DNA of 64,000 nucleotides from positions 1 through 64,000 of the forward strand of contig JAFZUY010000027.1 in NCBI GenBank assembly GCA_017618075.1. Direction: 5' to 3'. Shown here piece by piece: positions 8,262 through 18,800 of this stretch. Source of the stretch: Lachnospiraceae bacterium. GTDB lineage: Bacteria > Bacillota > Clostridia > Lachnospirales > Lachnospiraceae. A program made the position numbers and the translations under genes. The first letter of the stretch is position 1; the number at the start of each line of letters is the position of its first letter. Below the pieces are notes generated by a model. That model made no database searches, was not told the DNA's origin, and was given only the letters and a program-made list of their open reading frames with translations.

Positions 8262-11200
8262 TTAGTAATGACCGTAATAAGAATCTTCAAAATAATAAGT
8301 CTTTCCGTTAATTACCCTAATTCCGCTAGCAAGTTTGCCATCCTTATCAATGTAATAAAGTTTACCGTTAATAGTTCTGAATCCGGGTGTTGTATCAATA
8401 ATGCCTTCTGAATTTACATAATAGCGATAGGAACTATCACGGAATAAACTATTCTTCAACATACGACCATCGTCATCGAAAGCATAAGTAGCTTTTCCGA
8501 TTGTTTTTGCACCGGTAACAGCATTACCATTCTCGAAATAGAACCAGTCGCTTCCTGCCTGAAGCCATCCGTTATTTTTATATACTTCTTTTATGAAAGC
8601 ACCCGTTTTGGTATCAAACTGATAAATCTTTCCGTCTATTACTTCATATTCACTTCTTCCGGAACCTGAATATCCATAGTAAAGTTTACCATTTACCTGA
8701 ACCCATCCATTAGAGGTCTTATGATCGGCTCCGTAGTAATATCCGTCAACCCATCCTGAACGGTTCTTTACTTCTTTTCCGTCACTTCCGAAATAAATCT
8801 CTCTTTTAAGTTCATCTGCATAATAGCCATAAGAGTTATCGCCTGCAACAGACGAATCTGCCAAGTAATTGGTCATCATCACACCATTACTGAAATAGTA
8901 TTTCACGCCACCAATCTCAGCTATACCGTTTAGAATTACCTGACCGTCTCTGACATATGCCCACTTATTTCCAAACTGATACCACGTTTCATTCTTTACA
9001 TTGGTTGCAATGGTCTTTACATATTCTCCAACCGGATATCCGTCAACGTAAGAATCTTTAAACTGATAAAGATTCTTTCCGATTACATATGCATTATATT
9101 TACAGGTCATACCATCCTCTGTCGCATAATACTTCTTATCGCCAATGGTCACGAATTCATTACATCCGACTTTTCCGTTTGACTTAACAACTTTGCCGTA
9201 AATAACAGTATTTTTAACATACTTTCCGTCTTTTCCGACAAAGTAGTTATCAGGAGTCATTCGATTCGTCAACATACAACCATCATAACTGATATAGTAA
9301 TCACCAACCCAAGTGTTGAATACCGAAGAACCGTTTTTATAATAGTAATAATTTCCACCGTAAAGCTGCCATCCGTCTTTAATTGTACTCTTCTTTACCG
9401 CAATACCGTCGGCATTATAATAAACGCCATTGTACCAGCTGTTGGTAACCAGGAATCCATCATAATCAAAGGCATATTCAGTACCATTAATCGTTTTAGC
9501 ACCGCTGTAAAGCATCGAACCGTTCTGGATATAAATCCATTTGGTTCCAACTTTATACCAACCGGTCTTGGTAACCTGTTTTCCGTCAGCACCATAATAC
9601 TTATGATTGACTACTTCATTCTTTACCATTGCTCCGTCGTAATTAAAATAGTAGTTTCCGTCGGCTAATTGAAGTTCTTCATCGTCAACAAAATCTCCAT
9701 TCTTTACATAATACCAGGTTCCCTGAACACTGTTCCATCCTTCTTTTGCCGTTGCTGCCCATGAACCGTCAGGATTAAGTATGTAAAGTTTGCCATTATA
9801 ATCGATTGTGCCTGTCCGCATTACTCCGCTATTATAAAAATAATACCATTTATCACCAATCTTCTGTTGGCCTGTAGCAAGAACGCCATTATCATTTTTT
9901 ACATAGTATGTATAACCTTGTAATTTTACCCAGCCGGTAGTTGCCATGGTTCCGTCAGCGTTAAATGCATAATATGCATTCCCAATCTCCTGTGTCGCTC
10001 CATGAATGGAAGTTCCGTTGTAGTTAAAATAGAACCACTTTCCATTTATCTGTTTCCATGCATTCTTAACAACCGTTCCGTTCTCATAATATACGGCGAA
10101 ATTCTGGTAAACATCATAAAAGAGATTGTTCGGATTACTTATCTTCTTTGCAACGCCATCGGAACCCAAACGATAAATATCATTTCCATCCAGGACATAG
10201 CAGGATTTCATCATTCTTCCATCGTGAGTAGCAGTGCTGAAGAAATACTTTGTACCGGCAATTGTCTGCCAACCCAAAGCACGTACACCTTCCGCACCAA
10301 AGTAATACCAGTTTCCATTATCCAGTTTCCATTTGTTTATATAAAGATGTCCTTCTGAATCTGCATAATAATATCCGGTGCCTATGTAAGTTCCGTTTGC
10401 GTTATAACGGCTCATACTGAAAAGTCTATTTGTATACATATGACCGTTGTAATCAAAACCGAAGTAAAAACTTCCTATTTTCTTAACCTTACTGGAAATT
10501 TTTGACCCGTTCTCAAAATAATACCAATATTCTCCGCACCGGCACCATCCGTTTTGGGGAGCTTTTGCCGCAATACCAAAAGCATCAGAAATATAAATTA
10601 CTCCATCAATAGTACTCGTACCATTAATACTAAGTCGGCCATAACCCTCGAACAGATACTGTTTTCCGCCAATCGTCTGAACACAATCATCGGTAGAAGC
10701 CTTTCCTTCTGCTCCGTAATAATACTTACTTCCATATTCAGAGATGTACCATTCATTTACAAAAAGAGAACAATCGTCCTTGGCACGATAAGCATAACCA
10801 TTAGAAGAAGTATAGTCGTCACATAGCACTCTTCCATCATCCATCCAGAAATAATACTTTCCACCATCCCGGAAAACAGAATAACTATTATAACTGCCAT
10901 TTTTGTCTAAATAATACCAATCTTCTCCGACCTTGGTCCAACCGTTTTTTTTCAGTGCATATGCTTTTCCATCTTTATCAGATACATAAGTAACACCGTT
11001 TATTTCGGCGCTTCCATAGATAAAAAGTGCTCCTCCGTTATAGAATAAATAGTTAACTCCGTCTATTTTTAAAACCGTATCACCTACGTTTGTACCTCCG
11101 CCGGCACCGTAATAATACTTGTTTCCCCAATTGTCAACATACCAGGAATTAACATAAAGATATCCGCCTTTTTTTGCACGATACCATACATCGTTACCAT

Positions 11201-11933
11201 CATATATTTCAAATTCTTCATCATCATACATTATTCCGTTATCATCAAATCCGAAATAATCATTTCCGATTTTTTTAACAGTATATGTTAACGCAGTACC
11301 GTTCTCGTAATACTTATAGGTTCCGTCACTTTGTTTTTCCCAGCCATTCTTAACAACAGCAAGTTCATTAGCTATCGATACTTCTTCTTCAATATCAATT
11401 TCTTCTGCTTCTACTTCTTCAGATTCTGCCTCGATGTCAACTTCTACTGCTCCTGCATCATCGGCTTCAACAGCTTCAGTTGCTTCTGCATCGACTTCGT
11501 CAGTTTCAGCATCTACTGCATCAACATCTTCGTTTTCAACATCTGCTACTTCAGAATCTTCTGAACCGGCCTCTTCTGCTTCTACATCTGCCGCTTCAGA
11601 AACTTCGTCAATTTCAGCATCTTCATCTTCAGCTTCTTCAGTTCCTGCATCCTCTGCGACAATTTCTTCTGCAGTTTCTGAATCAGCCTCTTCTAATGAC
11701 ACAACTTCTGCATCATCAGCTTCAGCAGCTGCAACTTCCTCAACTTCATCCAATGCAATATCTTCTGTCAGATCCGATTCCACTACTTTGGAATAAGCGG
11801 GGTCTACTTTATCAGTATCGTCCGGAACTTCCTTTGCAAACGAAATCGTACTGAATGAAGTTGAAAGTATAGCAGTCGCCGAAACGAATGCTATTATTTT
11901 CACTATTGCATTCTTTACACTCCTTTTTCGCAT
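8262..11933 (-). CDS. Array member 4, secreted acidic-stalk protein with cell-wall-binding-type repeats, 1223 aa
   Basis: Signal peptide 1-33 (MRKRSVKNAIVKIIAF core), acidic stalk about 62-186, repeats from about 196 to the C-terminus (ending YYGHY). The start ATG at 11933 has AAAAGGAGAAAATT in front. It is the only copy without its own promoter: just 29 bases separate it from the stop codon of the upstream copy at 11963-15670, so it is probably co-transcribed with that gene. Its transcript ends at the hairpin 8205-8237. The loop before YFGSDGKE near the C-terminus is longer than in the paralogues. Secreted, wall-binding surface protein by family features; ligand and role unknown. Confidence 0.9.
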   Translation of the reverse strand: MRKRSVKNAIVKIIAFVSATAILSTSFSTISFAKEVPDDTDKVDPAYSKVVESDLTEDIALDEVEEVAAAEADDAEVVSLEEADSETAEEIVAEDAGTEEAEDEDAEIDEVSEAADVEAEEAGSEDSEVADVENEDVDAVDAETDEVDAEATEAVEADDAGAVEVDIEAESEEVEAEEIDIEEEVSIANELAVVKNGWEKQSDGTYKYYENGTALTYTVKKIGNDYFGFDDNGIMYDDEEFEIYDGNDVWYRAKKGGYLYVNSWYVDNWGNKYYYGAGGGTNVGDTVLKIDGVNYLFYNGGALFIYGSAEINGVTYVSDKDGKAYALKKNGWTKVGEDWYYLDKNGSYNSYSVFRDGGKYYFWMDDGRVLCDDYTSSNGYAYRAKDDCSLFVNEWYISEYGSKYYYGAEGKASTDDCVQTIGGKQYLFEGYGRLSINGTSTIDGVIYISDAFGIAAKAPQNGWCRCGEYWYYFENGSKISSKVKKIGSFYFGFDYNGHMYTNRLFSMSRYNANGTYIGTGYYYADSEGHLYINKWKLDNGNWYYFGAEGVRALGWQTIAGTKYFFSTATHDGRMMKSCYVLDGNDIYRLGSDGVAKKISNPNNLFYDVYQNFAVYYENGTVVKNAWKQINGKWFYFNYNGTSIHGATQEIGNAYYAFNADGTMATTGWVKLQGYTYYVKNDNGVLATGQQKIGDKWYYFYNSGVMRTGTIDYNGKLYILNPDGSWAATAKEGWNSVQGTWYYVKNGDFVDDEELQLADGNYYFNYDGAMVKNEVVNHKYYGADGKQVTKTGWYKVGTKWIYIQNGSMLYSGAKTINGTEYAFDYDGFLVTNSWYNGVYYNADGIAVKKSTIKDGWQLYGGNYYYYKNGSSVFNTWVGDYYISYDGCMLTNRMTPDNYFVGKDGKYVKNTVIYGKVVKSNGKVGCNEFVTIGDKKYYATEDGMTCKYNAYVIGKNLYQFKDSYVDGYPVGEYVKTIATNVKNETWYQFGNKWAYVRDGQVILNGIAEIGGVKYYFSNGVMMTNYLADSSVAGDNSYGYYADELKREIYFGSDGKEVKNRSGWVDGYYYGADHKTSNGWVQVNGKLYYGYSGSGRSEYEVIDGKIYQFDTKTGAFIKEVYKNNGWLQAGSDWFYFENGNAVTGAKTIGKATYAFDDDGRMLKNSLFRDSSYRYYVNSEGIIDTTPGFRTINGKLYYIDKDGKLASGIRVINGKTYYFEDSYYGHY

Positions 11934-11962
11934 AATTTTCTCCTTTTACACATTGTTATTTT

Positions 11963-14900
11963 TTAGTAATTACCCCACTTGGAATTCATAAAATAATATG
12001 TCTTTCCGTTTATTACCTGAATTCCTGTAAGAGCCCTTCCATTCTTATCAAAATAATAAAGCTGACCGTCAACCGTTCTGAATCCGGGGGTTGTATCAAT
12101 AATGCCTTCAGAATTCACATAATAGCATTCATCATCAAAATATGCTATACGATTTTTCATCAGACGACCCGAGTTATCGAAAGCGTAAGTAGCCTTTGAA
12201 ATTGTCTTCATTCCCTGAACAACATTACCATTCTCGAAATAGTACCAGTCGCTTCCGGCCTGAAGCCATCCGTTATATTTGTTTACTACATTTTTGAAAG
12301 CACCCGTTTTGGTATCAAACTGATAAATCTTTCCATTTATAAATTCATATTCACTTCTTCCGGAATCTGAATATCCATAGTAAAGTTTACCGTTTGCCTG
12401 AACCCATTCATAAGCTGTCCTATGATCGGCTCCGTAGTAATATCCGTCAACCCACCCCGAACGGTTCTTTACTTCTTTTCCATCACTTCCGAAATACGTT
12501 ACTCTTCTAATCCCATAATCAAAAGAGTAATAGCCGACAACAGATGTATCTGTCATGCAATTGGTCATCATCACACCTTTACTGAAATAGTAATTTGCAC
12601 CACCAATCTCAGCTATTCCGTTTAAAATAACCTGACCGTCTCTTACATACGTCCACTGATTTCCAAATTGGTACCACTTATTGTTCTCTACGTTAGTTGC
12701 AATGGTCTTTACATATTCTCCAACTAAATATCCGTCAACATTAGTAATATTAAACTGATATAGATTCTTTCCGATCACATATGCATTATATTTACAGGTA
12801 GTGCCATCCTCCATCGCATAATACTTCTTACTGCCAATGGTTACGAATTCATTACTTGCAATCTTTCCGTTCGACTTAACTACTCTTCCTTTAATAATGG
12901 TATTTTTAACATACTTCCCATCATTTCCAACAAAGTAATTATCAGGAGTTTTTGCATTCCTCAGCATATATCCGTCGGAGCCGATATAATAATCACCAAC
13001 CCATGTATTACGTAATTTATAACCGTTTTTATAATAGCAGTATCTTCCGCCGTAAAGTTGCCATCCGTCTTTAACAGTGTTTCTCTTTACGGCAATACCG
13101 TCTGCATTATAATAATCGTCATTATACCAGTCGTTGGCAATCATGAAGCCTTCATAATCAAAGGCATATTCAGTCTTATTAATCTCATAAGTACCGGCAT
13201 AATACATTGAACCATTCTTGATATAAATCCATTTAGTTCCAACTTTATACCATCCGGTCTTGGTAACCTGTTTACCGTCAGCACCATAATACTTAAGATC
13301 TATAACCTCATTCTTAACCATCGCTTCTTGGTAATTAAAATAGTAGTTTCCGTCAGCTAATTGAAGTTCTTCTTCGCAAAGAAAATAGCCATCCTCTACA
13401 TAATACCAGGTTCCCTGAACACTGTTCCAACCTTCTTTTGCCGTTGCTGCCCATGAACCGTCAGGATTAAGTATGTAAAGTTTGCCGTTATAATTGATGC
13501 GTCCTCTCATCATTCGGCCATTATTATCAAAATAATAATATTTATCGCCAATCTTTAATTCACCTATAGCAAGACTGCCATCATCATTTTTCACATAATA
13601 TGTATTACCAGCTATATTTACCCAGCCTTTTGTTGCCATTGTTCCGTCAGCGTTAAAAGCATAATATGCATTTGCAATCTTTCTTGCCTTTCCTCGAACA
13701 ACACTTCCGGCGGAGTCAAAATAGAAAAACTTGCCATTTATTTTTTTCCATGAATTTTTTACAAGCGTTCCGTTCTCATAATATACGGCGAAATCCTCGT
13801 ATACATCATAAAACAGATTACTCGGATTTGTTATCTTCTTTGCAACGCCGTCAGAACCCAAACGATAGATATCATTTCCATCCATGACATAGCATGATCT
13901 CATCATTTTTCCGTGATCATTGAAGAAATACCTTGTACCGGCTATTGTCTGCCAGCCCATAACACGTGCTCCGTCTGCGCCATGGTAACACCATTCGCCA
14001 TTATTCAATCGCCATTTGTTGATATAAACATGTCCCTCTGAATCTGCATAGTAATAGTCGTAGACTAAATAACCACTTTCGTTAAAACGATCCATAAAGA
14101 AATATGTATTTACATACATATGGCCATCGTAATCAAAACCAAAGTAAAAGTTTCCTATTTTCTTAATCTCTCCGGTAACTGCCTTTCCGTTCTCAAAATA
14201 ATACCAATACTTACCGGATTGAACCCATCCGTTTGTGGGAGCTTTGATTGCAATACCATTTTCATCAGAAATATAAGTTACTCCATCAATAGTAACCATA
14301 CCATCCTCATGAAGAAAACCATCTTCATAGAAAAGATACAGTTTTCCGCCAATAGTCTGAACAGAATCAATGGCAGGTGCCTTTCCTCCCTCTCCATAAT
14401 AATACTTATGCCCCCAATCATTGATGTACCATTCATTTACATAAAGGGAGCAATCGGCCTTGGCACGATAAGCATAATCATTAAAGGAATAATAGTTGTC
14501 ACGTAGCACTCTTCCGTTATTTGTCCAAAGATAATACTTTCCTCCATCCTGGAAGACAGTGTAAGACTTATAACTGCCTTCTTCTTCAAAATAACACCAG
14601 TCTTCTCCAACCTTTGTCCAACCGCCCAATTTCGCGACATATGCTTTGCCATCATTATCGGATACATATATTATACCGTTTACTTCAGCAATTCCACGGG
14701 TATTAAGCTTTCCTCCGCTATAGAATAAATATTTAACTCCATCTATCGTTAAAACCGCATCACCTACGTTTGCACGTCCGCCGGCTCCGTAATAATACTT
14801 ACTTCCATATTCATTCTCATACCAGGAATTGACATAAAGGTATCCGCCCTTTTTTGCGCGATAGTAAATATAGGTGCCACCATCATACATACCAAATGAT

Positions 14901-15670
14901 ATATCGTCATACATTATTCCGCGATCATCAAATCCGAAATAATCATTTCCAATTTTTTTAACCTTCTTTGTTACTGCAGTACCATTCTCGTAATACTTAT
15001 AGGTTCCGTCGCTTTGCTTTTCCCAGCCATTCTTAACAGTAGCAAGTTCATTAGCGAGCGTTACTTCTTCTTCAGTATCAATTTCTTCTGTATCTTCCGC
15101 TTCAACTTCGTCAGTTTTTGCTTCTATTTCAACTTTGTCAGATTCCGCATCAACCCCTTCAGTTTCTTCCTCTTCTTCTTCTTCTGCTTCAACTTCTTCC
15201 GTTTCTGCAATTTCTATATCAGCCTCTTCTGCGTCAACCATGCCTGATTCAACATCTAATGCATCAATATCTTCGGTTTCAACATAAACTGCTTCAAAAT
15301 CTTCTGAATCAACCACTTCCGTATCTTCAACAGCTGCGTCAACATCTTCAGCTTCAGCCTCATCTACTTCAAATTCTGCCGCTTTGGAATCCTTTGCATT
15401 AAAATCTCCAGTTTCTGTATCAGTCTCTTCTAATAACACAACTTTTGCGTCATCAACTTCATCAAATGCAACTTCCTCATTTTCATCCAATGCAACATCT
15501 TCTGTCAGATCAGATTCCACCTCTTTGGAATAAGCGGAGTCTACTTTATCAGTATCGTCCGGCACTTCTTTTGCAAACGAAATCGTACTGAATGAAGTTG
15601 AAAGCATAGCAGTCGCCGAAACAAATGCTATTGTTTTCACCATTGCATTCTTCAAATTCCTTTTTCGCAT
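11963..15670 (-). CDS. Array member 5, secreted acidic-stalk protein with cell-wall-binding-type repeats, 1235 aa
   Basis: Signal peptide 1-33, longest acidic stalk (about 62-203) and repeats from about 213 (NGWEKQS). The stalk differs from the others in having several lysines and a run of seven Glu encoded by a GAA/GAG tract. The start ATG at 15670 has GGAGGAAATT. The C-terminus ends YYFMNSKWGNY rather than YYFE. No terminator hairpin follows; the next copy begins 29 bases after the stop, so the two form the only apparent dicistronic pair in the array. The promoter is at 15738-15766. Function as for the family: exported, wall-associated, non-enzymatic as far as can be seen. Confidence 0.9.
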   Translation of the reverse strand: MRKRNLKNAMVKTIAFVSATAMLSTSFSTISFAKEVPDDTDKVDSAYSKEVESDLTEDVALDENEEVAFDEVDDAKVVLLEETDTETGDFNAKDSKAAEFEVDEAEAEDVDAAVEDTEVVDSEDFEAVYVETEDIDALDVESGMVDAEEADIEIAETEEVEAEEEEEEETEGVDAESDKVEIEAKTDEVEAEDTEEIDTEEEVTLANELATVKNGWEKQSDGTYKYYENGTAVTKKVKKIGNDYFGFDDRGIMYDDISFGMYDGGTYIYYRAKKGGYLYVNSWYENEYGSKYYYGAGGRANVGDAVLTIDGVKYLFYSGGKLNTRGIAEVNGIIYVSDNDGKAYVAKLGGWTKVGEDWCYFEEEGSYKSYTVFQDGGKYYLWTNNGRVLRDNYYSFNDYAYRAKADCSLYVNEWYINDWGHKYYYGEGGKAPAIDSVQTIGGKLYLFYEDGFLHEDGMVTIDGVTYISDENGIAIKAPTNGWVQSGKYWYYFENGKAVTGEIKKIGNFYFGFDYDGHMYVNTYFFMDRFNESGYLVYDYYYADSEGHVYINKWRLNNGEWCYHGADGARVMGWQTIAGTRYFFNDHGKMMRSCYVMDGNDIYRLGSDGVAKKITNPSNLFYDVYEDFAVYYENGTLVKNSWKKINGKFFYFDSAGSVVRGKARKIANAYYAFNADGTMATKGWVNIAGNTYYVKNDDGSLAIGELKIGDKYYYFDNNGRMMRGRINYNGKLYILNPDGSWAATAKEGWNSVQGTWYYVEDGYFLCEEELQLADGNYYFNYQEAMVKNEVIDLKYYGADGKQVTKTGWYKVGTKWIYIKNGSMYYAGTYEINKTEYAFDYEGFMIANDWYNDDYYNADGIAVKRNTVKDGWQLYGGRYCYYKNGYKLRNTWVGDYYIGSDGYMLRNAKTPDNYFVGNDGKYVKNTIIKGRVVKSNGKIASNEFVTIGSKKYYAMEDGTTCKYNAYVIGKNLYQFNITNVDGYLVGEYVKTIATNVENNKWYQFGNQWTYVRDGQVILNGIAEIGGANYYFSKGVMMTNCMTDTSVVGYYSFDYGIRRVTYFGSDGKEVKNRSGWVDGYYYGADHRTAYEWVQANGKLYYGYSDSGRSEYEFINGKIYQFDTKTGAFKNVVNKYNGWLQAGSDWYYFENGNVVQGMKTISKATYAFDNSGRLMKNRIAYFDDECYYVNSEGIIDTTPGFRTVDGQLYYFDKNGRALTGIQVINGKTYYFMNSKWGNY

Positions 15671-15737
15671 AATTTCCTCCTTTTACACATTGTCATTAAT
15701 GCTGTTTCCCACGTGTTAAAAAACATCAAAAAATAAA

Positions 15738-15766
15738 CTACTAAAATTTTAACATGTATAGGACAA
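15738..15766 (-). promoter_or_regulatory. Array-type promoter of members 5 and 4
   Basis: TTGTCC (15761-15766), 17-base spacer, TAGTAG (15738-15743) on the minus strand, within the shared array block. It probably drives the dicistron 11963-15670 plus 8262-11933. Confidence 0.6.
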
Positions 15767-15825
15767 AAAATGCACTCATTATTTAAAAATAGTTAAATTA
15801 GGAACTATTTTTATGGACAAATATC

Positions 15826-15860
15826 AAAAAAAGAAGGATGGCATTTTCATGCCATCCTTC
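15826..15860 (-). terminator. Terminator after the gene at 15886-19560
   Basis: Perfect 12-bp stem GAAGGATGGCAT (15833-15844) / ATGCCATCCTTC (15849-15860) with a TTTC loop as read on the plus strand. Seven T follow on the minus strand. Confidence 0.9.
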
Positions 15861-15885
15861 TCTCTTTATGCTATCAGTAATTTTT

Positions 15886-18800
15886 TTAGTAATAATCGTA
15901 ATCGGAAGCCTCGAAATAATATGTCTTTCCGTTAATTACTCGAATTCCCGTAGCAATCTTGCCATCCTTATCAATGTAAATTTGCTGACCGTTAACAGTT
16001 CTGAATCCGGATGTCGTATCAATAATGCCCTCTGAATTTACATAATAGAGTTCACCATTATTATATAATATACTATTCTTCATCAAACGACCATCGTAAT
16101 CGAAAGCGTACGTAGCCTTTGAAATTGTCTTCATTCCCTCAACAGCAATACCATTTTCGAAATAGTACCAGTCGCTTCCGGCCTGAAGCCATCCGTTATA
16201 TTTGTATACTATATTTTTGAAAGCCCCTGTTTTGGTATCAAACTGATAAATCTTTCCATCTATCACTTCGTATTCATTTCTTCCGGAGTTCGAATATCCA
16301 TAGTAAAGTTTACCGTTTACCTGAACCCATCCATAAGATGTCTTATGATCGGCTCCGTAGTAATATCCGTCTACCCATCCTGAAAGGTTCTTTACTTCTT
16401 TTCCATCGCTTCCGAAATAAGTCACTCTTCTGGTGCCAGGGTAACCAGTGTAATCGCCGGTAACGGATGAATCTGTCTTGCAATAAGTCATCATCACGCC
16501 ATTATAGAAATGGTAATTTACACCACCAATCTCAGCTATTCCGTATGTAATTACCTGACCGTCTCTGACATATGCCCACTGATTTCCAACCTGATACCAC
16601 TTATTGTTCTCTACGTTGGTTGCAATGGTCTTTACGTACTCTCCAACCGAATATCCGTTAACATTTGTGTACTTAAACTGATAAAGATTCTTTCCGATTA
16701 CATATGCTTCATAATCACAAGTATAACCATATTCCGTCGCATAATACTTCTTACCGCCAATGGTCACAAATTCATTCTTTGCAATCTTTCCGTTTGACTT
16801 AATAACATAACCGTTAATAATGGTATTTTTAACATACTTTCCGTCATTTCCTACGTAGTAGTTATCCGGAGTTTTCTGATTCCTAAGCATAAATCCACCG
16901 GAACCGATATAATAATCACCAACCCATGCATTACGTACTAAAGAACCGTTTTTATAATAGTAGTATCTTCCGCCGTAAAGCTGCCATCCGTCCTTCGTAC
17001 TCTTCTTTACAGCAATACCGTCTGCATTATAATAAACTCCATCATACCAGCCGTTGGCAATCATGAAGCCTTCATAATCAAAGGCATATTCAGTCTTATT
17101 AATCGTTTTAACACCATCGTAAAGCATTGAACCGTTCTGGATATAAATCCATTTCATATCCACCTTATACCAACCGGTCTTGGTAACCTGTCTGCCGTCA
17201 GCACCATAATACTTCTGATTATTAACCGTATTCTTTACCATTGCTCCGGTATAATCAAAGAAGTATTTTCCATCGGCTAATTGAAGTTCTTCTCCGGTAA
17301 CAAAATTACCATTCTTTACATAATACCAGGTTCCCTGAACACTGTTCCAGCCTTCTTTTGCAGTTGCTGCCCACGAACCATCAGGATTAAGGATATAAAG
17401 CTTGTCATTATAGTTGATAGGGCCTGTCATCATTCGACCATCATAATCAAAATAATAATATTTACCACCAATGTTCTTTTCGCCTTTAGCAAGATTTCCA
17501 TCATTATTTTCTACATAGTATGTATTATAGTTTAATTTTACCCAGCCTTTTGTTGCCATAGTTCCGTCAGCATTAAAAGCATAGTATGCATTCGCAATCT
17601 TTCTGACCTGTCCACGAACAACACATCCGTATGAATCAAAATAGAAATACTTGCCGTTTATGGTTCTCCATGCATTCTTTACAAGCGTTCCGTTCTCATA
17701 ATATACGGCATAATTCTCGTATACATCATAAAACAGATTGTTCGGATTACTTATCTTCTTTGCAACGCCGTCAGAACCTAAGCGATAAATATCATTTCCA
17801 TCCAGGACATAGCAGGATCTCATCATTCTTCCGTCATCGTAAGAGTATTCGTTAAAGAAATACTTTGTACCGGCAATTGTCTTCCAGCCCTTAACTTTCG
17901 CTCCATCTGCGCCATAGTAATACCAGTTGCCATTATCCAGTCTCCATTTGTTTACATAAAGATGTCCGTCTGCGTCGGCATAATATTGAAAATAGCCCAG
18001 ATAAGAACCGTTTCCATCATAACGGCTCATACTGAAAATTACATCCGCATACATATGACCGCTGTAATCAAAGGCATAGTAAAAACCGCCTATTTTCTTA
18101 ATCTGATTGGTAACTACGCTTCCGTTCTCGATATAGTACCAGTTCTTGCCAAACTGGCACCATCCATTTGTGGGAGCTTTGGTGGCAATACCGTTTTCAT
18201 CCGAAATATAAGTTACTCCATTAATAGTAGCTGAACCATTAACATTAAGAGAACCATAACCATTGAAAAGATACAGTTTTCCGTCTATAGTCTGAACGAA
18301 ATCACTGGTAGATGCCTTTCCCTCCGCTCCATAATAGTACTCAGTTCCCCAATCAGAGATGTACCATTCATTTACATAAAGGGAGCAATCAGCCTTGGCA
18401 CGGTAAGAATAACCATCAGAAGAATAAGTATCGTCACACAGCACTTTTCCGTTATACGTCCAGAAATAATACTTTCCACCTTCCGGAAAGACCTTACATT
18501 CCTCATAACTGCCATCTGCCTTTAAATAATACCAGTCTTCTCCGGCCTTGGTCCAACCGCCTTTTTTCAGCGCATATGCTTTGCCATACTCGTCAGATAC
18601 ATATATAACACCGTTTATTTCCATCTCTCCATATGTACAAAGGTATCCGCCGCCATAGAATAAATATTTAACTCCGTCTATTGTTAAAACAGCATCTCCT
18701 ACGTTTGCACGTCCGCCTGCTCCGTAATAACACTTACTTCCATATTCGGATTCGGGCACATACCAGGAATTGACATAAAGGTATCCGCCTTTTTTTGCAC

